From a virus, in the IMG/VR virus record IMGVR_UViG_3300005436_000501, positions 1 to 64,000 of that record: a stretch of DNA of 64,000 nucleotides; one strand, given 5' to 3'. Made by a program: the position numbers and the translations under genes. The notes beneath the pieces were generated by a model. It worked only from the letters and a program-made list of their open reading frames with translations, was not told the origin of the DNA and searched no databases. Positions 15,609-24,302 of this stretch are shown one piece after another. Position 1 is the stretch's first letter. Every line of letters begins with the position of its first letter.

Positions 15609-15781
15609 ACACCCGGCGGCGGGTGTAGCGCTCACCGTAGCGACCCAGCGCCGCCTGGGCCAATCGGTTTGCGTGTGGGGCGCCCGGTTCGTTGCGTCCC
15701 GGCCGTCTTAAGCGGCGATCTGTTGCGCCGATCCGCGAATCGCGCACGATTCCGCCGCCTCGCTGCTGGCACACTGTGGCC
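15609..15781. other. promoter region between Y-RNA locus and rightward operon
   Basis: Contains a hairpin ACACCCG-gcgg-CGGGTGT (15609-15626), a leftward -10-like TACGGT (15634-15639) that could start the Y RNA-Ro60 transcript, and on the minus strand GCCG-CTTAAGA-CGGC, an anticodon-arm look-alike. The rightward promoter of the gene at 15782 must lie at the right end but is not obvious. Confidence 0.35.
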
Positions 15782-16030
15782 ATGTCCAAGCCGCCGCTCC
15801 CGTTGGCCGTCGAAGCCGAACCCCGCGACGTACACGAGATCGACCTCGCCGATCTGGCCGCCGGCACGTACTTCCGGATCGGCGGGCATCTGTTCATGGC
15901 GGTGCGCGTGAACGTGGAGACCACCGCGACACCGCCGCGCCTCGGCGGCGACGGCCCGCGGCGCGGCATCGACGAGATCAACATGCGGCTGGTGCACGCG
16001 GGCTGGCTGGGCTGCGATGGCCGACCGTGA
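15782..16030 (+). CDS. hypothetical protein, 82 aa
   Basis: First gene of the second rightward block, ATG start. Acidic, beta-rich, no Cys motif. Overlaps the next gene by 14 bp. Not recognised. Confidence 0.6.
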   Translation: MSKPPLPLAVEAEPRDVHEIDLADLAAGTYFRIGGHLFMAVRVNVETTATPPRLGGDGPRRGIDEINMRLVHAGWLGCDGRP

Positions 16031-16253
16031 TCCGCTGGCGCGGTGGCTCCAGGACGCCTACGGCATCCCGGACGACGTGTGGGCCGCGATGCAGGCGCTC
16101 TCCGACGCTGAGGCGCGCATCCGCGAGGCCGACCGGCTTCGGATGCTGGCGCACCTGCGCGATGTCGCCGCGTCGATGCCCGAGCGGCTGCGCGCCCTGG
16201 GCTACAACGTGCCCGACGGGGTGCGGTTCGAACTGGAGATGACCGATGCCTGA
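16017..16253 (+). CDS. small helical protein, 78 aa
   Basis: Almost entirely helical with heptad-like charge spacing between residues 25 and 60. Overlaps both neighbours. Function unknown. Confidence 0.65.
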   Translation: MADRDPLARWLQDAYGIPDDVWAAMQALSDAEARIREADRLRMLAHLRDVAASMPERLRALGYNVPDGVRFELEMTDA

Positions 16254-17037
16254 CCAGCCCACACCCGAGCAACTGGCCGAACGCGCACGACGACTCGGCG
16301 CGGGCGACGGCACGGAACAGGACATCCTCGACCTGATCCGCGACGCCGAGACGGGCGGCGCCGACCACATCGCGGCGGTCGCCGGGCAGGTCGTGAACTG
16401 GCCGGCGGGCGGCGCACCCCCGTCGATGTACGACGCCGCGACCGGGCGGCCCGCGTACCACGAGAGCAACGTGCTGATCGAGTGCCGCATCCGGGTGGAG
16501 GGCGAACTGGCCACGTTCCGCGAGGCGATCGACCCGTTCCTGTGGGCGGAGCGGTTCGCTGCGGATCAGGGCGAGTTCGACCGGTACATCGACTACGCGC
16601 TGACGCGGGCGTTCGGGCTGATGATGCGCGACCCGCGGCTGGGCCCGCTCATCCGGGCGAAGCTGTGGATCGTCAAGCCGGACGACGAACACGACTTCCA
16701 GCGCTGCGCCCAGTCCGAGCAGGAACCCCCGGCGTGGCAGGACCCGGGCATGATCGAGCCCGTCATGGCGGTCAAGGTGCCCGGCGGCCCGGTGCCGTAC
16801 TGCCACGAGGGTGTGATCGTGCAGCCGCCGGGGCAGCGCACCGTGAACGGCGTACGCAGGATGTACCCGGTCCACGATCCGCTGGGCGCCTGCCCGTGCC
16901 GCTGCCACCTGCGCGACGGGTCGTATGAGCGCGCCGAGATGCTGGTGCGGATGCACCGGCGCTTCCCGATGAACTGGGATCCGCGCGCGGCACGGTTCGA
17001 CGAGGACCAGCTTGACGAGGACGGGGCGCCCCGATGA
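16246..17037 (+). CDS. hypothetical protein, 263 aa
   Basis: ATG start in an ATGCCTGA overlap. The C-terminal part has CPCRCHL, a possible half zinc site; the rest is a soluble mixed domain. Not recognised. Confidence 0.65.
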   Translation: MPDQPTPEQLAERARRLGAGDGTEQDILDLIRDAETGGADHIAAVAGQVVNWPAGGAPPSMYDAATGRPAYHESNVLIECRIRVEGELATFREAIDPFLWAERFAADQGEFDRYIDYALTRAFGLMMRDPRLGPLIRAKLWIVKPDDEHDFQRCAQSEQEPPAWQDPGMIEPVMAVKVPGGPVPYCHEGVIVQPPGQRTVNGVRRMYPVHDPLGACPCRCHLRDGSYERAEMLVRMHRRFPMNWDPRAARFDEDQLDEDGAPR

Positions 17038-17462
17038 CTGAAGGCCCAGGCGAGTACGTGCTCACCCCGTCGCCCGAGCCGCCCGCGCCGCTGACGCTCA
17101 CGGAGATGACCGAACTCCTCGACCGGATCGAGGCGGCGAAGAAGACCATGGCGTGCGCGAGCGACGTGTATGAGCGGGTGCGCGACCAGGTGTACGGGTC
17201 GGGGCTCGGCGCGTACTTCCGGGTCGTGGAGCACGCGTTCCTGAAGGACGGCCAGGTGGTCGTGTTCGATCCGGCGCTGCTCGAGCCGCCGCCGTTCGAA
17301 CTGCCCGACGACTTCCTCGCACCCAAGTTCCGGTGCCTGAACTGCTGCGAGCCGATCCACGAGCCGGGGCACTGCCTGCGGTGCGCCCCGTTCGCGGCGG
17401 CGCGGCCCACGCGGATGACCGGGCCGCCCGGGTTCGTCGGCCTGGTGGTCGGCGATGTCTGA
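17034..17462 (+). CDS. zinc-ribbon-like protein, 142 aa
   Basis: Helical N-terminal half, then CLNCCEPIH...GHCLRC, a four-Cys arrangement consistent with a C-terminal zinc ribbon. ATGA overlap upstream. Function unknown. Confidence 0.65.
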   Translation: MTEGPGEYVLTPSPEPPAPLTLTEMTELLDRIEAAKKTMACASDVYERVRDQVYGSGLGAYFRVVEHAFLKDGQVVVFDPALLEPPPFELPDDFLAPKFRCLNCCEPIHEPGHCLRCAPFAAARPTRMTGPPGFVGLVVGDV

Positions 17463-18600
17463 GCGAAAGCCCGCGCCGCCGGCGCCGCCGGACGAGCGCG
17501 ACGACGAGTGGGAGCGCTGTCACCTGTACGCGCTGACCGCCGAGATCGGATGGTGCGGGTGCGGCTGGCCGGGTGCCGCCTACGACCTGGTGCGCGACCT
17601 GTTGGCGCACTTCCACGACCGCGACGGCCGCGACGTGGTTCAGATGGTCGGGTCCGAGGCTGCGGCGCAGATCGTGCTGTACCGGCTCCAGCAGGCGCAC
17701 CTGATCGACCACGGCACCTCAGTGACGAGTTCGTGGATGACGGACAAGGGCCGCTACGCCCTTTACCTGATGCGCAGGCACCCGCACGCGGAACTCGAGC
17801 AGGGCGCGGGGTTCCCGGCGTGTTTCGACTGGCGGGAGGGCACCGGCTGCCCGGACGAGTGCTGGGTGCCGGGCCCGGATGTGCCGCCGGAGCCGCCGCG
17901 GCGCACATTGGATGAACTAATGGCCGAGGCGAAGCGGGAGTCCGACGAGGTCCGTTCCCGGATGAGCCCGGCCGAGCGGGCGATGTGCGACCAGGTGGAC
18001 GCGCAGATGACGTCCATGATGCTGTGGGGTGCCCCGGTGCCGCCGCCGGACGCTGGCCCGTCGAAGTTCACCGGGTTCGCGGGACTGCTCGACGACATGG
18101 CCGCGCTGACTCCGCTGGTGAAGCCACAGCGGGACCGGCCGGCGGAGTCGACCGGTGGACAGTTGGACGCGGACGCGATCGACCGGGCGATGCGGGACAT
18201 GTGGAACTCTCCACTGTTCGGTCCGCCGCCGGATCCCCGACCGGCCACAGGGAGCACGGCCACGGGCCTGTTCGACGCCCTCGGCGGCGTCACTCCGGCA
18301 TCGAAGGCGTGGCCGGCCGGGCCTGACGCGTCGGCACGGGTGGTGGAGTGGGTGTTGCGCACCGACGAGGCCGCGAACGGTCCGCTCGGCCGCGCGAAGT
18401 GGGCGCCAGTGGACTGTATCTGTCCCTGGCCGTGGCCGACCGCCGACGGGCATGTGCGCCTGGACTGCCCGCGTTACGAGGCGCCGCCGAAACCGGTCGT
18501 CGGCCGTAACCCGTACACCGAGTGCCGCCGCGTCGACAACACATGGATCCATGCCAGCGTCCACACATGCCCGCTCCACGCGAGAGGCCAACGACGATGA
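17455..18600 (+). CDS. hypothetical protein, 381 aa
   Basis: Largest gene of this block. The N-terminal half has scattered Cys/His (CGCGWPG, CPDECW); the middle (about 150-280) is low-complexity, Pro- and Asp-rich; the C-terminus has another Cys/His cluster (CICPWPW, HTCPLH). No family recognised. Confidence 0.65.
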   Translation: MSERKPAPPAPPDERDDEWERCHLYALTAEIGWCGCGWPGAAYDLVRDLLAHFHDRDGRDVVQMVGSEAAAQIVLYRLQQAHLIDHGTSVTSSWMTDKGRYALYLMRRHPHAELEQGAGFPACFDWREGTGCPDECWVPGPDVPPEPPRRTLDELMAEAKRESDEVRSRMSPAERAMCDQVDAQMTSMMLWGAPVPPPDAGPSKFTGFAGLLDDMAALTPLVKPQRDRPAESTGGQLDADAIDRAMRDMWNSPLFGPPPDPRPATGSTATGLFDALGGVTPASKAWPAGPDASARVVEWVLRTDEAANGPLGRAKWAPVDCICPWPWPTADGHVRLDCPRYEAPPKPVVGRNPYTECRRVDNTWIHASVHTCPLHARGQRR

Positions 18601-18959
18601 CGACCCGCCTCGTAACCGAGGTACTGCGCCAGTACGACGAACGCTTCCCCGGCGCCAAGGGCGCCCGCGCGACCGACCAGTGGTCGTACTACTCGCGCTC
18701 CCTGCTCGGGCACGTGCTCGCCGCGGCCGACTGGGCGTTGGAGAACGAGGATGTCGACGAGCGGGCGCGCTACCGGGTGCTGGTCGCGATGGCGCTCGGC
18801 GGCCCGTCTCCGGTGGACGCGGAGTTGCGGCAGCAGCGGGAAGCCGAGTATCTGAGGCAGTACGAGACGCTGGCGGTGCCGCGGGCCACGGTCGTGTCGG
18901 CGGAGGTGTTCAACCGGCTCGCGGCCGAGGCCGACCAGCAGCGGGGCAGCGATGACTGA
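18597..18959 (+). CDS. hypothetical helical protein, 120 aa
   Basis: ATG in an ATGA overlap. Contains RYRVLVAMALGG and a charged C-terminal helix; no membrane segment. Not recognised. Confidence 0.65.
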   Translation: MTTRLVTEVLRQYDERFPGAKGARATDQWSYYSRSLLGHVLAAADWALENEDVDERARYRVLVAMALGGPSPVDAELRQQREAEYLRQYETLAVPRATVVSAEVFNRLAAEADQQRGSDD

Positions 18960-19458
18960 GCCCGCGGACGTGCTGCGGCGCCTGACGCTCGACCTGGAGT
19001 TTGCCCTGCGCGCCGAGGGCGTGCCCGCCGACGTCCGCGAGCGTGTCGTGTCCCGGGTCCTGTACGGCGAACCGGACGCGCCGCACCGCATCCACCACTA
19101 CCGGACCCTGCCGTACGGCACAGTGTTCGGGTTCCTCGCCGACTGGCTCGTGGCACACCGGGAGATCACCGCGGGCGGGCCGGCGCCGGCTGTGAGCGTT
19201 CCGCCGTGTCCCGGGTGCGGCGAACCCGCGACGATCCTGACCGCCGCCGCAGCGTTACCGGGCTGGTTTCAGGTGCGCCCCTGCGGGTGCCTGTTCGACG
19301 TGGCGCCAAGACCGATTCCGGAGCGCGACCCGCACAGCCCGTACCTGGCGAAAGAGACGACGTACGGCGTGCCCATCGCGCCGACGCTGTTACCGCCGAT
19401 GACGCGGCCGGAGCCGGACCGGACCTTCACCCGCGACGGGCGGCGCCGCGATGGCTGA
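18952..19458 (+). CDS. zinc-ribbon-like protein, 168 aa
   Basis: ATG in an ATGACTGA overlap. Residues about 85-120 hold CPGCGEP...CGCLFD, a likely metal site. Function unknown. Confidence 0.65.
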   Translation: MTEPADVLRRLTLDLEFALRAEGVPADVRERVVSRVLYGEPDAPHRIHHYRTLPYGTVFGFLADWLVAHREITAGGPAPAVSVPPCPGCGEPATILTAAAALPGWFQVRPCGCLFDVAPRPIPERDPHSPYLAKETTYGVPIAPTLLPPMTRPEPDRTFTRDGRRRDG

Positions 19459-19489
19459 GCGCCCGAACTTCCCGGACGAGCCAGCGTGA
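19451..19489 (+). CDS. 12-codon coupling ORF
   Basis: MAERPNFPDEPA: its ATG overlaps the stop of the gene before (ATGGCTGA) and its TGA overlaps the GTG of the gene after. The exact tiling on both sides suggests a translated coupling peptide or the remnant of a deleted gene. Confidence 0.45.
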   Translation: MAERPNFPDEPA

Positions 19490-19776
19490 GCGACGACCAC
19501 GGCTGGGGCGCTAAGTTCCTGCGACGCTGCGGCGTCGACCCGGACGACCCCGCCGACGTGCGCGCCGCCTACGAGGGCGCCCGTGAGGCGTACGGGCGCT
19601 GGCTGGCCGGCCACGGCGGGGAGATCGACGACGAGACCTACTACACGCTCGTGGGCGCGATCAAGGATCTGTACGGCTGGGCGATGTTCCCGTACGACTG
19701 GCCCGCGCCGACGCTGGTGCTGATGAACCAGCCGCTGCGCAACCTGCTGCCGCGTAAGCCTGCGGGATCGGCGTGA
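19486..19776 (+). CDS. hypothetical protein, 96 aa
   Basis: GTG start overlapping the 12-codon ORF. Acidic; Tyr- and Trp-containing. Not recognised. Confidence 0.65.
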   Translation: MSDDHGWGAKFLRRCGVDPDDPADVRAAYEGAREAYGRWLAGHGGEIDDETYYTLVGAIKDLYGWAMFPYDWPAPTLVLMNQPLRNLLPRKPAGSA

Positions 19777-20213
19777 GTTGGCCGACTCCGGGCGTGGACC
19801 CGTGCATGCGTCTGGCGTACCGGTGGCCCGTCCGGCGGTTCAACTGGGTGCGCGCCCTGGTCGCCCGGGTGCGGCGGCGCTGCTACGGCGAGCCGTACCC
19901 GTGCGGACTGCTGCACGGGCATCCGGGGCGCTGCGTGTGGTTCACGCCCGGCGAGTATCTGAAGCTCGCCGTACCGATCCTGCATCCGCTCGAGCCGCTG
20001 CCCGGGCCGCGCGTCGGCATGCCCGACTGCCCCGACTGCGGACGGGTGGTGTTCGGGGTCGAGTGCGTCGCCGAGGGGTGGGTGGTGCGCGACGCGAACA
20101 CCGTGGCCGTGTACGAGCGGCAGGTGCCGGGTGCGGTGTATGAGCGGTGGCTGCGGTTCGACCCGTGCGACTGCGAACGCCGCGTGATCGTCCCGGCGGC
20201 GCCTAACCCGTGA
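19773..20213 (+). CDS. Cys-rich hypothetical protein, 146 aa
   Basis: Basic N-terminus, then CPDCGRV and a final CDCE, consistent with a zinc ribbon split by a beta insert. GTGA overlap upstream. Its last 11 bp overlap the end of a convergent leftward gene. Confidence 0.65.
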   Translation: MSWPTPGVDPCMRLAYRWPVRRFNWVRALVARVRRRCYGEPYPCGLLHGHPGRCVWFTPGEYLKLAVPILHPLEPLPGPRVGMPDCPDCGRVVFGVECVAEGWVVRDANTVAVYERQVPGAVYERWLRFDPCDCERRVIVPAAPNP

Positions 20214-20916
20214 CCGTGAGCGGCGGCGCGGCATGCGCCAGCATCGGCGGGTGACCCCGCAACCGCCACCCGCGGCGCTCCTTCGCGAGACCACCGCAGT
20301 AGCAGCACCGGCAGTCCTGCTTGAGCCGGTGAGACCACGACCACCCGTCGCCGGGATGCCCGGCCTCGGTCACCTTCCGGTGGTCCCACGTGTACCGCCC
20401 GGTGACGAGCAGCGGCGCGCAGTCCTCGCACACATACCCGTCGTCGTTGATCCACGCGATGCCCGAACCTGGCTCGGGTTCCTCGCGCGGACCGCAGTGG
20501 CAGTACAGCACCGTGCCCTCGTGGCTGACCCAGTGGGTGCGGTGCCAGGACTTGTGCCACGCGTCCGCGTCCGGTTCGGGGCACACGCACAGGCCCTCAA
20601 TCCGGCGTCCCTCCCGCCGGTCGTCGCAGCGGATGAGCGGCTGGTTCGGGCAGTGCGGCAGCCGCACCACCGGATACGGGCAGTCGGGCCGGGCGGCCTG
20701 TTGTTCGCACCAGGCGCGCAGCACGACGTTGCGCCACTCCCATTCGAAGATCCCGAGATGTTGCGCGGCGGCACGGTCCTCGCCCCAGGCCAGAGAGTCG
20801 GCGGGATGCCAGACGCCGCGTTTAAGCCGGTCGAGCAGCCATGTGCAGCGCTCGGAGCGCTGCGGCGGGGCCTGCCAGGATGGGTGTTCGCCGACGTCGG
20901 CGGCTGGCGGCTTCAC
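20203..20916 (-). CDS. Cys/His-rich hypothetical protein, 237 aa
   Basis: Last gene of the long leftward early region. The GTG at 20916 overlaps the upstream stop and is preferred to an upstream ATG. At least four Cys pairs (CVCPE, CHCG, CEDC, CCYCG) suggest two zinc sites. Not recognised. Confidence 0.65.
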   Translation of the reverse strand: MKPPAADVGEHPSWQAPPQRSERCTWLLDRLKRGVWHPADSLAWGEDRAAAQHLGIFEWEWRNVVLRAWCEQQAARPDCPYPVVRLPHCPNQPLIRCDDRREGRRIEGLCVCPEPDADAWHKSWHRTHWVSHEGTVLYCHCGPREEPEPGSGIAWINDDGYVCEDCAPLLVTGRYTWDHRKVTEAGHPGDGWSWSHRLKQDCRCCYCGGLAKERRGWRLRGHPPMLAHAAPPLTVTG

Positions 20917-21254
20917 CCGTGCCACGTCGCCACCTGCGCCGTCCACCATTCACGCTGCTCGGCCAGTTCTGCGTCACTCGCCTGCACCGGATACCCGATG
21001 CGTTCGCACGCGGCCCGATACCTCTCCGAGAGCAGAAACGGGACGCTGATGTCGCGCCACGACGCCGGGCCGACCAGGTCTGAGATCGCCTTGACGCGTT
21101 CGAGCAGGTTCTCCTGACCCATCGACCAGGCTCCGGCGGGTGCGCGCGAGTCGCGGGACGCGTGCTCCAGGTCCGCCCACAGGGCGACGAGTTCCGTGCG
21201 CAGCGCGGACGCCAGGTCTTCGCGGGACACCTGTTCCCACGCGTCCGTACTCAC
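20913..21254 (-). CDS. hypothetical helical protein, 113 aa
   Basis: GTG start in a GTGA overlap. All-helical with Trp near both ends, no Cys. Function unknown. Confidence 0.65.
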   Translation of the reverse strand: MSTDAWEQVSREDLASALRTELVALWADLEHASRDSRAPAGAWSMGQENLLERVKAISDLVGPASWRDISVPFLLSERYRAACERIGYPVQASDAELAEQREWWTAQVATWHG

Positions 21255-21685
21255 GCCTTCGCCTCCGACTCCCGCAGCACCTGCGCGCGGTAGGCCCGCA
21301 ACTCGGCTTCGACCGGCGGTTCGAGCGGGTCACGCGGCACCCACGCCCGGTGTGCTCCCTTGGCGATGTTCCCGGCGCGGATGTCGGCACGCAAGGCCTC
21401 GACCGCTTGGCGAGCCGCGTCCTCGGCGTCGTCCTCGATGAGTCCGAGCGCGTACACGCTCCACCCGATCTCGATCGCGTCGCCGCTGCGCCGGAACCAG
21501 CTCGGCGATTCGAACCGGTCAGCCTGGATCAGCACGTACGGCCGCTCGACCAGGGTGTGCGCCTCGTCCACCGTCACGGCGACGCGGGTGAACGTCCAGG
21601 TTTCGGAGTCATCCATGTCGTAGAGGCTGACGGTCGTCGAGCAGCCGAACACCTCGACCGTGACGGGTGTTCTACGGGTGCGCAT
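21251..21685 (-). CDS. hypothetical protein, 144 aa
   Basis: Beta-rich first half and helical second half. Downstream coupling by GTGA overlap. Not recognised. Confidence 0.65.
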   Translation of the reverse strand: MRTRRTPVTVEVFGCSTTVSLYDMDDSETWTFTRVAVTVDEAHTLVERPYVLIQADRFESPSWFRRSGDAIEIGWSVYALGLIEDDAEDAARQAVEALRADIRAGNIAKGAHRAWVPRDPLEPPVEAELRAYRAQVLRESEAKA

Positions 21686-21688
21686 CTC

Positions 21689-22180
21689 TCAGTGGCCCGC
21701 ATCGTGTCGCCCCTGACGGCGCCCCTGCTCGTACGCAGCCGCGATATGACCCGGCCCGAATCCGGGTGGCTGCGCCGGCGTGCTCGGCGAACCCGCCATG
21801 TTGATCTGGATCGGGTTACGCCCGTCCACGCGCTGCCGCCACCGGCGCAGGCATGCTGTCGGGTCCCGCGCGTCGGCCGCCTCGTCGAGCATCTGCCACC
21901 GCTCGTCCACGCTCAGGCGCGCAGCCCACGGCAAGACCGCGAGTAGTGGGATCGACGCCTTTGACAGTGACGGATGCCCGTCCTGCATGACCGTGGTGCG
22001 CCAGAACCCGAACTCCGGATCCGGGCGGGGCGGCTCGGACGCATGTCCGCAGCGGCCCCACACGAGCGTGTGGGTTCCGGTCGTGCGGCAGTCGCGGGAG
22101 CAGCCGTCGAAGTCGCCGGAAGGCGGGGGTGCGGCGTCGGGCATGGCTCCGAGTGTTGCACGCCCCGCAACACGGCTCAC
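21689..22180 (-). CDS. hypothetical protein, 163 aa
   Basis: GTG in a GTGA overlap chosen as start; an internal ATG at 22144 is possible. A CSRDC pair near residue 28 and a Pro-rich tail. Function unknown. Confidence 0.6.
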   Translation of the reverse strand: MSRVAGRATLGAMPDAAPPPSGDFDGCSRDCRTTGTHTLVWGRCGHASEPPRPDPEFGFWRTTVMQDGHPSLSKASIPLLAVLPWAARLSVDERWQMLDEAADARDPTACLRRWRQRVDGRNPIQINMAGSPSTPAQPPGFGPGHIAAAYEQGRRQGRHDAGH

Positions 22181-22704
22181 AGCCCCCGGCGCTGCGGGAA
22201 GCGGCGTATGTGCACGCGCAGGAAGTCGGCCGGCCCGAGCTCGACGGGCGCGCTGAGCGGCACGAGGAAGCCCGATCCCGCGGCCACGGGCTCACCCCGG
22301 TACGCGACCGCGTCCAGTAGTTCCCCGAACCGCCCGGTGACGAGCAGGACTCTGCCGGGCCGGATCTCCCCGTCCCGGTACGCGCCCAGGGTTCGGGCGT
22401 GCGCGTTGGTGTTGTCGACGTGCTCGACGATCGCGACGTACGGCCAGCCGTGCGGCACGCGTCCGCCGACGCGCAACCCGAGGGTGGCGAGGGTCAGTGG
22501 CGGGAACGCTTTGCCCGCGCAGAACGCGTGGGCGGGCACGCCCCGGTAGCGGCTCGCGGCGGTCGGCGCCGGGTCCGACTCGCCGCACAGCGGGCACTGC
22601 CCCGGCGCGCACGGCCATGCGGCGGGTTCGGCGAGCCAGAGCCGGTGGCGCAGCAGCCGGTCACGGGACGCGCGCGGCGACAGGGTGAAGCCGGGGCGCA
22701 GCAT
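22177..22704 (-). CDS. hypothetical protein with CPLC motif, 175 aa
   Basis: CPLCGES near residue 37, then a beta-rich body. First gene after an 87-bp gap, so it may have its own promoter. Not recognised. Confidence 0.6.
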   Translation of the reverse strand: MLRPGFTLSPRASRDRLLRHRLWLAEPAAWPCAPGQCPLCGESDPAPTAASRYRGVPAHAFCAGKAFPPLTLATLGLRVGGRVPHGWPYVAIVEHVDNTNAHARTLGAYRDGEIRPGRVLLVTGRFGELLDAVAYRGEPVAAGSGFLVPLSAPVELGPADFLRVHIRRFPQRRGL

Positions 22705-22791
22705 GCTGTGACGGTATCGGGCGGCGGCGACGGTGCGCGGCGAGGTGACGTGACCGTGACCCGCAACCGGGGTGGCGCGGGCTGGCGCGGA

Positions 22792-22998
22792 TCAGGCTGC
22801 TTGCGTCCGGGCGCCAGGGCCGACCCAGCCGGCTTCCAGTTCCACGACCAGGCGCCGCAGCAGTCCCGGCACCCCGCATGAGCACGGGCCGGGCTCGTCC
22901 TCGTCGAACCGCTCGCACAGGTCGTGGTGACAGGACTCTGCGTCTTCGCCCGCGGCTATGAGGTCGGCGCGCAGGTCTGCGGACAGCTCGGTCGGCAC
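22792..22998 (-). CDS. small acidic Cys/His protein, 68 aa
   Basis: Begins VPTELSADLRADL at a GTG; longer readings add only Arg-rich shadow sequence. Contains CHHDLCE and CSCG, a likely metal site. Divergent from the FxSxx-like peptide operon. Confidence 0.55.
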   Translation of the reverse strand: MPTELSADLRADLIAAGEDAESCHHDLCERFDEDEPGPCSCGVPGLLRRLVVELEAGWVGPGARTQAA

Positions 22999-23310
22999 GC
23001 TCCTGTTGTACCCGTATCCGCCGACAGGCGCAGCGAAAACACCCGGACCGGTGCCGCGCCGCCAGAGCGCCACGGGGTGGGTGTGCTGGCCGGTGCGGGC
23101 GTGCGTCGCAGTGTTCGCGCCCGCCGACCGGGTGGCGAACGGCGGCGAACCCGCGCAGAGCACGCCACAGGGCGCGTGCGCCGCGCTACGCTGGGCCTGC
23201 GCGGCTCGATCTCCCCGGATCGCCGCGTGCCCCCCGAGGTCCGCACGCACGGACCCGCCGCCCCGGCCCAGCCCCGTGAGCCGGGGCGGCACCGCACCCG
23301 GAGGACTCTC
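22999..23310 (+). promoter_or_regulatory. leader region of the FxSxx-like peptide operon
   Basis: No coding signal. A TACGCT -10-like element lies near 23190. A 9-bp stem CCGCCCCGG/CCGGGGCGG (23258-23289) ends 11 nt before the ribosome site GGAGGA, so it could act as an attenuator or RNA switch. Confidence 0.4.
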
Positions 23311-23490
23311 GTGGACAGCCCCGCCGAAACCGCCGCAGACGCGGGCCGTGCGCTGGTGTCCGCGACCCTCGACGTGCGTGAGGTGCCGCTGGACCGGCTG
23401 CGCGGCGAGCACCAGAACCCCGCGCCAGCCGACAGCGGCGGCGCGACCCGCCCCGTGCTGCCCATGGCGGCGTTCAACGCGAGCCTCTAG
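23311..23490 (+). CDS. FxSxx-COOH-like RiPP precursor, variant tail
   Basis: 59 aa, GTG start with GGAGGA. DVREVPLDRL mid-peptide and the C-terminus PMAAFNASL resemble the FXSXX-COOH family, precursors of radical-SAM (FxsB-type) ring-forming maturases. Here the last five residues are FNASL, so Ser is one position later than in the family signature. No maturase is in the window. Its neighbour carries the exact motif. Confidence 0.6.
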   Translation: MDSPAETAADAGRALVSATLDVREVPLDRLRGEHQNPAPADSGGATRPVLPMAAFNASL

Positions 23491-23498
23491 GAGCACCC

Positions 23499-23672
23499 AT
23501 GAACCACGACACCGGGCGTGAGGCGTCCACGGTCGCAGACACGCGCACGGTGCCGCTGCGGACGCTGCTGACGCGCACGCGGGTGGGCGCCGGGTCGGAC
23601 GCTCCGGCGCGGGTCACGGGCGAAGGCGGCCCCGGGGTGCTCCCGAAGGCCGCCTTCACATCCGCGATCTGA
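23499..23672 (+). CDS. FxSxx-COOH RiPP precursor
   Basis: 57 aa, AGGAG 5 nt upstream. Shares the layout of the gene before it (DTRTVPLRTLL; PKAAFTSAI) and ends FTSAI, matching F-x-S-x-x-COOH exactly. In this family the C-terminal three-residue motif is the site of cyclophane crosslinking by a radical SAM enzyme; which would have to be supplied from outside the window. Neither peptide has a signal sequence. Confidence 0.7.
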   Translation: MNHDTGREASTVADTRTVPLRTLLTRTRVGAGSDAPARVTGEGGPGVLPKAAFTSAI

Positions 23673-23679
23673 CAGCCCC

Positions 23680-23782
23680 CTACGCGTCCGGGTCCACGAA
23701 CGTCGCGTACGTGTCGATGCTCTTCTGCCGCCCCGCGAACACGGCGCACACCTGCAATCTCGCGCCGCGTCGGCTTAGACAT
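23680..23782 (-). pseudogene. possible frameshifted small gene
   Basis: MSKPTRREIAG starts at an ATG overlapping the upstream stop (ATGTCTAA); a natural-looking C-terminus VCAVFAGRQKSIDTYATFV ending at a TAG at 23680 is in another frame. Length 103 nt is not a multiple of three. If real, it is broken by a one-base indel; otherwise chance. Confidence 0.3.
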
Positions 23783-24302
23783 CGGGAACCTCCGGTTCGC
23801 TCGCGGCGATGTCCGCGAGCACCTGCAACTCGCCCACGCCCTCGAAGTCGGCCATGTCCACCGCCGTCTCGGCGATGCGCTGCGCGTAGTCGCTGAACCG
23901 GGTCGAGTCCAACACCAGCACGAGCGAATGGTCCGCGTCCCAGCCGCGCCGGATCTTCGTGTCGTGGCGCCAGTGCGACGCCTCCGGGTACTGCTCGTGG
24001 AGCACCCAGCCGCGCGCCGCCAGATACGCCCGCAGCCGACCGGGGGAGTGCACGGCGGGGTCGATCAGCGGTTCGAGGCTGCGCGGCACGATCCGCAGCG
24101 ACCGGGCCTGGTCGAGCAGCGCCAGTACCGCCTCCATGTCGGTGCGGTCCAGCGCGTACACCCCGCGCGGCCACTCCTGCGAGCGGAACGCGTCATTGTG
24201 GACCAACTCGCTGCCGAGGTTGTGCACCTCGGGGCCGAGTTCGGCCAGCAGGGCACGGATGCGCTGCTCGGCGTGCACAGTGCCATGCCTGCGCTCAGCC
24301 AT
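23775..24302 (-). CDS. hypothetical protein, 175 aa
   Basis: Start ATG overlaps the upstream stop. Mixed alpha/beta, no Cys. Contains HWRHDTKIRRGWD. Not recognised. Confidence 0.65.
   Translation of the reverse strand: MAERRHGTVHAEQRIRALLAELGPEVHNLGSELVHNDAFRSQEWPRGVYALDRTDMEAVLALLDQARSLRIVPRSLEPLIDPAVHSPGRLRAYLAARGWVLHEQYPEASHWRHDTKIRRGWDADHSLVLVLDSTRFSDYAQRIAETAVDMADFEGVGELQVLADIAASEPEVPDV

Noticed and set aside
13370-15628. 752-aa plus-strand open frame opposite Ro60
   Set aside because: Arg/Pro/His-rich shadow of high-GC coding sequence; the minus-strand protein has complete TROVE and vWA motifs.
23474-23782. 102-aa minus-strand frame over the FxSxx-like peptides
   Set aside because: Beyond the first about 11 residues it is Arg/Ser-rich shadow; the plus-strand peptides have ribosome sites and a family C-terminus.
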